From Smittium culicis (taxonomy: Eukaryota; Kickxellomycota; Harpellomycetes; Harpellales; Legeriomycetaceae), in NCBI GenBank assembly GCA_001970855.1, contig LSSN01004465.1, positions 1 to 38,801 on the forward strand: DNA of 38,801 bases, written 5' to 3'. Positions 34,033 to 38,801 of this stretch are shown here, piece after piece (the stretch's first letter is position 1; each line of letters starts with the position of its first letter). The notes beneath the pieces were generated by a model, which had not been told where the DNA came from, made no database searches, and saw only the letters and a program-made list of their open reading frames with translations. A program made the translations under genes and the position numbers.

Positions 34033-34221
34033 CCCTTTCCCGCCCAACATTCTTTGAAAAAATGAATTTATTGATTCGTTGGCGATAGTAAAGAATTTTA
34101 TTATTAGCTATTATTCAACAAAAAACATATATTTCTTAATGCCTCAGTATTATATTGTTTTTTATATAACGCTGTTGGCTATATTATGTAGATCAAAATA
34201 AGCATACCGCGCAGGAAAGGG
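34033..34221 (-). mobile_element. piggyBac-type MITE, copy 11 (inverted)
   Basis: 189 bp, starts CCCTTTCCCGCCCAACATTC after TTAG and ends CGCAGGAAAGGG before TTAA (34222-34225). It lies about 540 bases beyond the 3' end of the MHR-protein gene. Confidence 0.87.
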
Positions 34222-34225
34222 TTAA

Positions 34226-34761
34226 TGCTATTTCAAATAACATAAAGCTAAAATAATTAAAGCTTTTCCGACTTTGACTTACATTTGAATAAATATTTGA
34301 ATGCAAATCTATGTGCATTATGAATGTGGGCAGATTAAGCGCAAGCGATTAAGATACAATTAACATCAATAGCGTACAAATGCGTGCACAAAACAAATAA
34401 ATAGATATGGTAAAAAACCATTATATCTTGTTTGAAGATTTGTATCAAAAGCTTCTGGGGTGATATGGTATTTTTTATTTAATTAAGATAAATAAAACGC
34501 CAATAAAATTGACTGTGAATAAATCATGTTTAATGTTGTGCTATTAAAATAGAATTTTGAAAAGTTTTTTTTTTTTATGAATAGAATTCGATAATGATTA
34601 AAGAATGGAATTATATATTTATGTTTTAATACCTAATAAATATTTAAAGTTTCGATTATCTTTGAGAGGGTGTAAAACTATAAGGAATTCTACGGAAGCC
34701 GGAATTTATTTGAATAATCATGAATAAGAGACTATATTCTATATATTGTGTAGCTATTATG
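34226..34761. other. 3' flank of the MHR-protein gene
   Basis: AT-rich DNA between MITE copy 11 and the stop codon of the minus-strand gene. It should hold that gene's 3' UTR. No other feature is seen. Confidence 0.5.
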
Positions 34762-36612
34762 TTAAAATTTTGGTAATTTATTAGACTTTTTTCTAAACTC
34801 TGAGCCCAAATAAGGTTTTATCTCCAAATCTGTGAAGTTAGAATTCATACAGCACTCATAAAAGAAGAGGTTGGAGTATTTTGGAACAATCCAAGGACTG
34901 GTATCGTGTTTGTTTATAGAAAAAATCCGCATCTTTTTTGTCAATTTGGGTTTTTTGATGTTTTTGAAATGTGTAAATTTTCTTGTGTTATAAATGTACT
35001 TAAAAAGATCATCAACAACGACTAAATTGGGTGATTTTTTCAAGCTTTCCCTGTACATATAAGTAAGAGTGATAATTAAGCTATTAATATCTGAAGATTC
35101 ACATTGGTAGCTGATTAATGATGCGTTTATGAGTATGGTAAGGCACTGAGAAATAGTGGCAGTCGAAATGAATTTAAAAATTTGTTTGTTATCAATTGTA
35201 AGGTTTAATTTGTACAACTCAGTTTTGCTGATCGCAGCTTTGATGCATTTGATTTTTGCAGTTTTAATCCTTTCAGGATGAATGAATCTACCCTCTAATC
35301 TAACCAGTTCAGAGGTATATATGAAAATTAGCATGCAGTAATAAGTGTGCCAGCACAAATATCCATAAAATAATGTTACGATTTTATGTGAGTAAGCTCC
35401 TCGATGAAGAATAGGTTCAATTTTTGATATTTCTGAGAGCATTGTGAATGGGAATTTTTCTTCTAGTATAGATTTGACTCTCTTTATTTTTTTTATCAAC
35501 AGTACTAATGTCAAATTTATTTTGTTTTGATTACTATTGGTTTTAATCCACCTTCTTTTAGCAAAATTAGATACTGTCCTGCTTAGATGAGTTATAATGA
35601 TAAAAGTGGCTATGTTATCATTGGTAGTTTGTTCAGGCCCTTGGAAATCAACATATTCAATGATAGTATTTAAAGTGAAAATATTTAGTTTTGAAAAACT
35701 TGAGTAGAGATAGCTAAAATCGTTTGAAGGTAAATCAACTTGAATATCTTGTGAACTGATTGACTCAGGATTGCCTCCATATGCGGTACTTAAAACGTCT
35801 AATAAATAAAATGTCCAAAAAACCCTGCGATGATATTCAACGTCTATTTTGACACTCAGAGAACTTGATTTTTTTGAGTCAATTAAATTTAATCTTGATA
35901 ATTTCACAGATCTAAAGTAAAATAAAGATAAATTTAAATGTATTTATTATTAAAGTACTTTCAAACAGATTTTTTTATAGATAACATACCTTATCACGGC
36001 GCCTAATTATTGAAAAGATGGAGAGTCGTATGATTCGATTATATGATATCAGTAGTGTGCATTAATGAAAAAATGAATATCCAATTTAAAAAAGTGTGTG
36101 AATTTAGCGAATTTTTATAATAAAAAAAAAAGTAAGATATACTTACTCATAACGCTATGGAATCTATCTCTATCAAGAGAATTCCAAAAATATAATGATA
36201 ATATACACCCAGCCCAAATAAATTCGGGGCTATTATTCGTTTTTTCACTTAAAAAAAGCTTGTATGCTATATTGGCGAATGACTTTTGACTTGGCATTAG
36301 AAAATGTGAATCTACTGAATTTAAATCGCTATCTATCTTTCGTTTTTTAGAACCCTCTACATTTGCTAATTCAACGATATCTTCGACTTGATTTGAAGCT
36401 AAAACAGGAATTTTATCATTTTTTGGAGTGACATAATTATATCCAAGCGATATTAAGGAGTATAAAAAATATTCTGGAAAAAGTTTATTTTTTATTTTGT
36501 ATAAAAAATCGGGCAATTGGATTGGCATGATTATTGAAGGAAATTCCTTTAATAGGCTGAATATGATTTTTGTAAAGGAATCATAATCTATTAGCGGAGG
36601 CTTTTGAATCAT
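34762..36612 (-). CDS. Fungal transcription-factor (MHR) domain protein, 3 exons including a 13-nt microexon
   Basis: Exons: 36612-36147, 36002-35990 (13 nt) and 35911-34762, total 1,629 nt, 542 aa. The phase-1 donor GTAAGT after the first exon and the acceptor of the last exon are out of phase. Only the microexon (between ATAATTAG and GTATGT) restores the frame, rebuilding SVMSAVIRSVKLSRLNL, which fits the conserved helix before EYHRRVFWTFYLLD (RRVFW at about 188-192). This and the following YGGNPESI and DVDLP-like QVDLPSND are hallmarks of the fungal-specific transcription factor domain (MHR). SKKRK (88-92) could be a nuclear signal. No Zn2Cys6 cluster is visible at the N-terminus, and an in-frame TAA lies directly before the ATG. 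It is either an MHR-only regulator or the DNA-binding part was lost or lies in an exon I could not find. Confidence 0.82.
35990..36002 (-). other. 13-nt microexon of the MHR-protein gene
   Basis: GCGCCGTGATAAG lies between an AATTAG acceptor and a GTATGT donor. No other AG is present between the first donor (36146) and this point. Its length is 1 modulo 3, exactly what is needed to join a phase-1 donor to the phase-2 acceptor at 35911. Confidence 0.75.
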
Positions 36613-37120
36613 TTATTTGTATGTTCCTATAACTATATAAAAAAAATTGATTTCGACTTTGTCATATATTATTGATAATTAAGAAGATAAATTTCATAAA
36701 TTTGGAGCTGAAAAGACTTACAAAATTGAAACAATTAATTAGACAGGAGAACACGATATGATATTTTCCGGCGCTTTTATCGCACTCGAACGTTAATTAA
36801 AATAGTTTGTAGTCGACAACTGAATCGATTATTTGAAATTCTAAACAGGAAAATGGTACAAATATTCAGCATAGAGAATAGGAAAATAATGAAACTTTTT
36901 ATTAAGCTAAGAAAATTAAAAGGGATCCTTATAGAGAATTATCGCATTTCAATAGGGAGATATTAGACTTAGTTGTTAATACAAAAATGATTTCATCAAA
37001 TTTATACTTTGTAAAAAGTAATAATGATATTTGACTCTGATGAAACGGCTTTTGGAACTTTTTCATTAATGGTAGATTTTATTCGATACCCAAAGCGGAG
37101 CTGATTGCTGACTGTACTAG
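36613..37120. other. Upstream region of the MHR-protein gene
   Basis: Probable promoter. A minus-strand stretch at about 36717-36790 is open for 24 codons with three Cys and ends in a GTAAGTC donor-like site. The Cys spacing does not match a Zn2Cys6 cluster, so I do not call it an exon. Confidence 0.4.
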
Positions 37121-37307
37121 CCTTTTGAGGGGCGTACACTATTTTTGATCTACCAAACATAGTCGACCGAATTCGACAATTATAATCAACTCCAAAACTA
37201 TAAAAATTATTGGTTTTCTGATTATGACTAGCAAATAATCTATTTTAATTAAATCACTAACAGATCAATAAATGCGATTTATTAAATATTTATGGCCATT
37301 GATAGGG
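37121..37307 (+). mobile_element. piggyBac-type MITE, copy 12
   Basis: About 187 bp. It starts CCTTTTGAGGGGCGTACAC after CTAG and ends GGCCATTGATAGGG before TTAA (37308-37311). It keeps ACTATTTTTGATCTACC but is otherwise one of the more diverged copies. Confidence 0.78.
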
Positions 37308-37333
37308 TTAAGCTAGGTTTAAACTTGTTATAA

Positions 37334-37713
37334 ATTTATCATGGGCGATAGACTATTTTTGACCCACCTGGCATAACCAATAGAACTCAATTAAAATAAT
37401 TCAATTCCGAGACTTTAACCCTTTCCCGTCCAACACTCTTAAAAAAATCGAATTTATATATTAGTTTATGGTTTATATGCAAATTAATTATTTGTTTTAA
37501 ATTTACAATAAACCAATAATTCTTAAGGTCTCAGAATTTTAAAATTTTAACCGATCATAATTGGTTTTATTTTGTAGGCCAAAAATAGTCAACCGCCCGC
37601 GAAAGGGTTAAGAAACATTGATACACTGTAAAAAACAACAAATAATAAACTTTCATACTAATCATGTACAAACCATTTAATTATTTTTTTCAAAGAGAGT
37701 TGGACGAAAAGGG
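37334..37713 (+). mobile_element. piggyBac-type MITE, copy 13, split by a nested copy
   Basis: The first half (to CCGAGAC at 37413) and the second half (from GAAACATTGATACACTG at 37612) together make about 187 bp of family sequence. They are separated by copy 14 plus one TTAA. The right end GGACGAAAAGGG is followed by TTAA at 37714-37717. The left end is eroded. Confidence 0.85.
37419..37607 (-). mobile_element. piggyBac-type MITE, copy 14, nested in copy 13
   Basis: 189 bp, intact ends CCCTTTCCCGTCC and CCGCCCGCGAAAGGG, flanked by TTAA at 37415-37418 and 37608-37611. The host copy normally reads GGCTTTAAGAAAT at this place, so the insertion used the host's own TTAA and duplicated it. Confidence 0.93.
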
Positions 37714-37717
37714 TTAA

Positions 37718-37909
37718 CCCTTTCCTGAGCAGTTGACTATTTTTGACCCACCAGATATAGCCAAAAGAGCTCAATTAAAATACTTTAATTCCGAGGCTTC
37801 AACAAATATTGGTATATTTTTAAATAACCAACAAATAATAAACCTCTTCATAAATCATAAACGAATCATAAAATTGATTTTTTTTTAAAGACTGTTGAAC
37901 GAGAAAGGG
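37718..37909 (+). mobile_element. piggyBac-type MITE, copy 15
   Basis: 192 bp, starts CCCTTTCCTGAGCAG directly after the TTAA (37714-37717) that closes copy 13, and ends GAACGAGAAAGGG followed by TTTAA. The extra length comes from a longer T run near 37880. Confidence 0.87.
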
Positions 37910-37914
37910 TTTAA

Positions 37915-38379
37915 TTATTTTAAATTCCATCTCAGGATTGGCAGATTTTTAATAAATCAAGAGCCAGCCAATCAGTAGTGACACAAACAAAATAAAGCTG
38001 AAGTTTAATATCTCAACGCCTAAATGCAATACTTTATTTGCTTCAAATTAGCTGAAATAGATAAAAATTCCAGCTCCCTCAAATATGATCGTTTCATGAA
38101 TGGAAGAAATAATGTCTTTACATAAGATCAGCAAACTATCACTAAAATATAATTTTGAGGTTTTAATATGGGAAATTCTTTATGGTGTCACGCTATTAGT
38201 TACTAAATAAAATTATAATTGATTTACAAACTAATGTTTTTTTTAAACGAATAAAATTTAACAAGCTTATTTAATATTTTATACTAAACGAATAGTAAGA
38301 TAAATACAAATCAAAGTTATCAAAGTTATTTTAATTAATTCAAAGTTTCAAGTTCAAAGTATTTAGGAATTTTGTTTCA
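37915..38379. other. AT-rich spacer before the retrotransposon end
   Basis: No gene seen. The outer end of the LTR described next may lie in here, but I could not place it. Confidence 0.4.
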
Positions 38380-38693
38380 TCCAAAATTCGGTGCCCTGCC
38401 TCATTTCCTTTTTTTTTAGCTTTTTATATCTTTTCATTTTTTTTATTTGTTTTTTTTTTTATTTCTGATTTTTTTTGTACTTTCCTTTATTTTTGTTTCC
38501 TTTTGATATTTTCGGTATTCGGTTATTTCGAATGCTTCCGCAATAAGTAAGTAAAATATTTATTTATTTTATTTTATTTTTTTATGCAGAGTTGATTTAT
38601 ATTTATAAATACTTAGCATAAATATGATTTTATGTTAATCATAAATATTTAGATAATCTTAATTGGATTACCTAAAATATTTACTACATTACA
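38380..38693 (-). mobile_element. 3' LTR of a Ty3/gypsy-type element (outer edge not resolved)
   Basis: On the minus strand a polypurine tract CAGGGG (38699-38694) is followed by TGTAATGTAG, the expected TG start of an LTR. The sequence beyond is AT-rich with long T runs (plus strand) at about 38408-38472. No matching ...CATTACA terminus or target duplication could be found, and the other end of the element is outside the window, so the left edge given is a placeholder. Confidence 0.5.
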
Positions 38694-38800
38694 CCCCTGT
38701 TAGATTGGACTCGTCCTCGAGTCCACGACTTTGGATAGTTCCACGACTCACGATTCTCATTACGATTCGAAACGAAAGCCAGCTTAAGACGATTTCCATG
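38684..38800 (-). CDS. C-terminal end of a Ty3/gypsy-type pol polyprotein (partial, off right edge)
   Basis: The minus strand reads HGNRLKLAFVSNRNENRESW and onward to a TAG at 38686-38684. HGNRLK matches the integrase C-terminal pattern (V)H(V/G)xRLK of Ty3/gypsy elements, and the frame ends at the polypurine tract as usual for these elements. A second frame, ending in GLEDESNLTGV, also resembles gypsy polyprotein tails, so a frameshift between the two is possible. The rest of pol and gag lies beyond 38801. Confidence 0.65.
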   Translation of the reverse strand, partial: HGNRLKLAFVSNRNENRESWNYPKSWTRGRVQSNRGVM

Positions 38801-38801
38801 A

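Noticed and set aside
36115..36146. Extension of the first MHR-protein exon through its donor
   Set aside because: A strong GTAAGT site precedes it, and the extension ends quickly in a hydrophobic read-through peptide.
1..38801. tRNA and other structured RNA genes
   Set aside because: No GGTTCGANTCC-type B box with a matching cloverleaf was found on either strand by eye. A covariance-model scan could still find divergent ones.

Overview
The window looks like nuclear DNA of a very AT-rich fungus. Three genes have fungal hallmarks: GDP-mannose pyrophosphorylase, a membrane-anchored cytochrome P450 of fungal type, and a protein with the fungal transcription-factor homology (MHR) domain. Introns are mostly short (56-144 nt, one of about 360 nt) with GT...AG ends. 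A zygomycete-grade lineage is plausible from the style of the P450, but this is inference. No tRNA, rRNA or CRISPR array was found.

Layout. 1-500: a non-coding block with a diverged second copy near 23.9-24.2 kb. 501-6845 (+): one giant, Ser/Asn/Thr/Tyr-rich, almost Cys-free open frame without its own start codon, probably the large last exon of a surface-type protein; its 3' third is clearly richer in G+C than its 5' part. 7285-8510 (-): GDP-mannose pyrophosphorylase, two exons, convergent with the giant gene. 8.9-9.8 kb: non-coding DNA crowded with CCAAT boxes. 10.1-12.1 kb: a cluster of ~190-bp MITEs. 12.1-27.3 kb: an extremely AT-rich gene desert holding one solo LTR (20906-21320, TSD ATTAC) with heat-shock-element-like clusters, the second copy of the 5' block, and an 81-bp minisatellite (about 25.0-25.57 kb). 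27273-30012 (-): a 12-exon P450 gene that I could reconstruct in frame. 30.3-34.2 kb: a second MITE cluster. 34762-36612 (-): an MHR-domain protein gene with a 13-nt microexon. 37.1-37.9 kb: a third MITE cluster with a nested insertion. 38.68-38.80 kb (-): the 3' end of a Ty3/gypsy-type element (end of pol, polypurine tract, start of LTR) running off the right edge.

The most interesting signals are: (i) a piggyBac-type MITE family (15 near-complete copies plus remnants) whose TTAA target use is proven inside the window by one copy inserted into another copy's internal TTAA; (ii) a solo LTR whose U3 carries alternating TTC/GAA heat-shock elements; (iii) the giant low-complexity ORF; (iv) a P450 that keeps ExxR, PER and the heme Cys but departs from the heme-loop and C-helix consensus; (v) a 13-nt microexon needed to keep the MHR-protein gene in frame. 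The genes do not form an operon-like unit: GDP-mannose supply fits a heavily glycosylated wall or surface protein next door, but that link is only suggestive.
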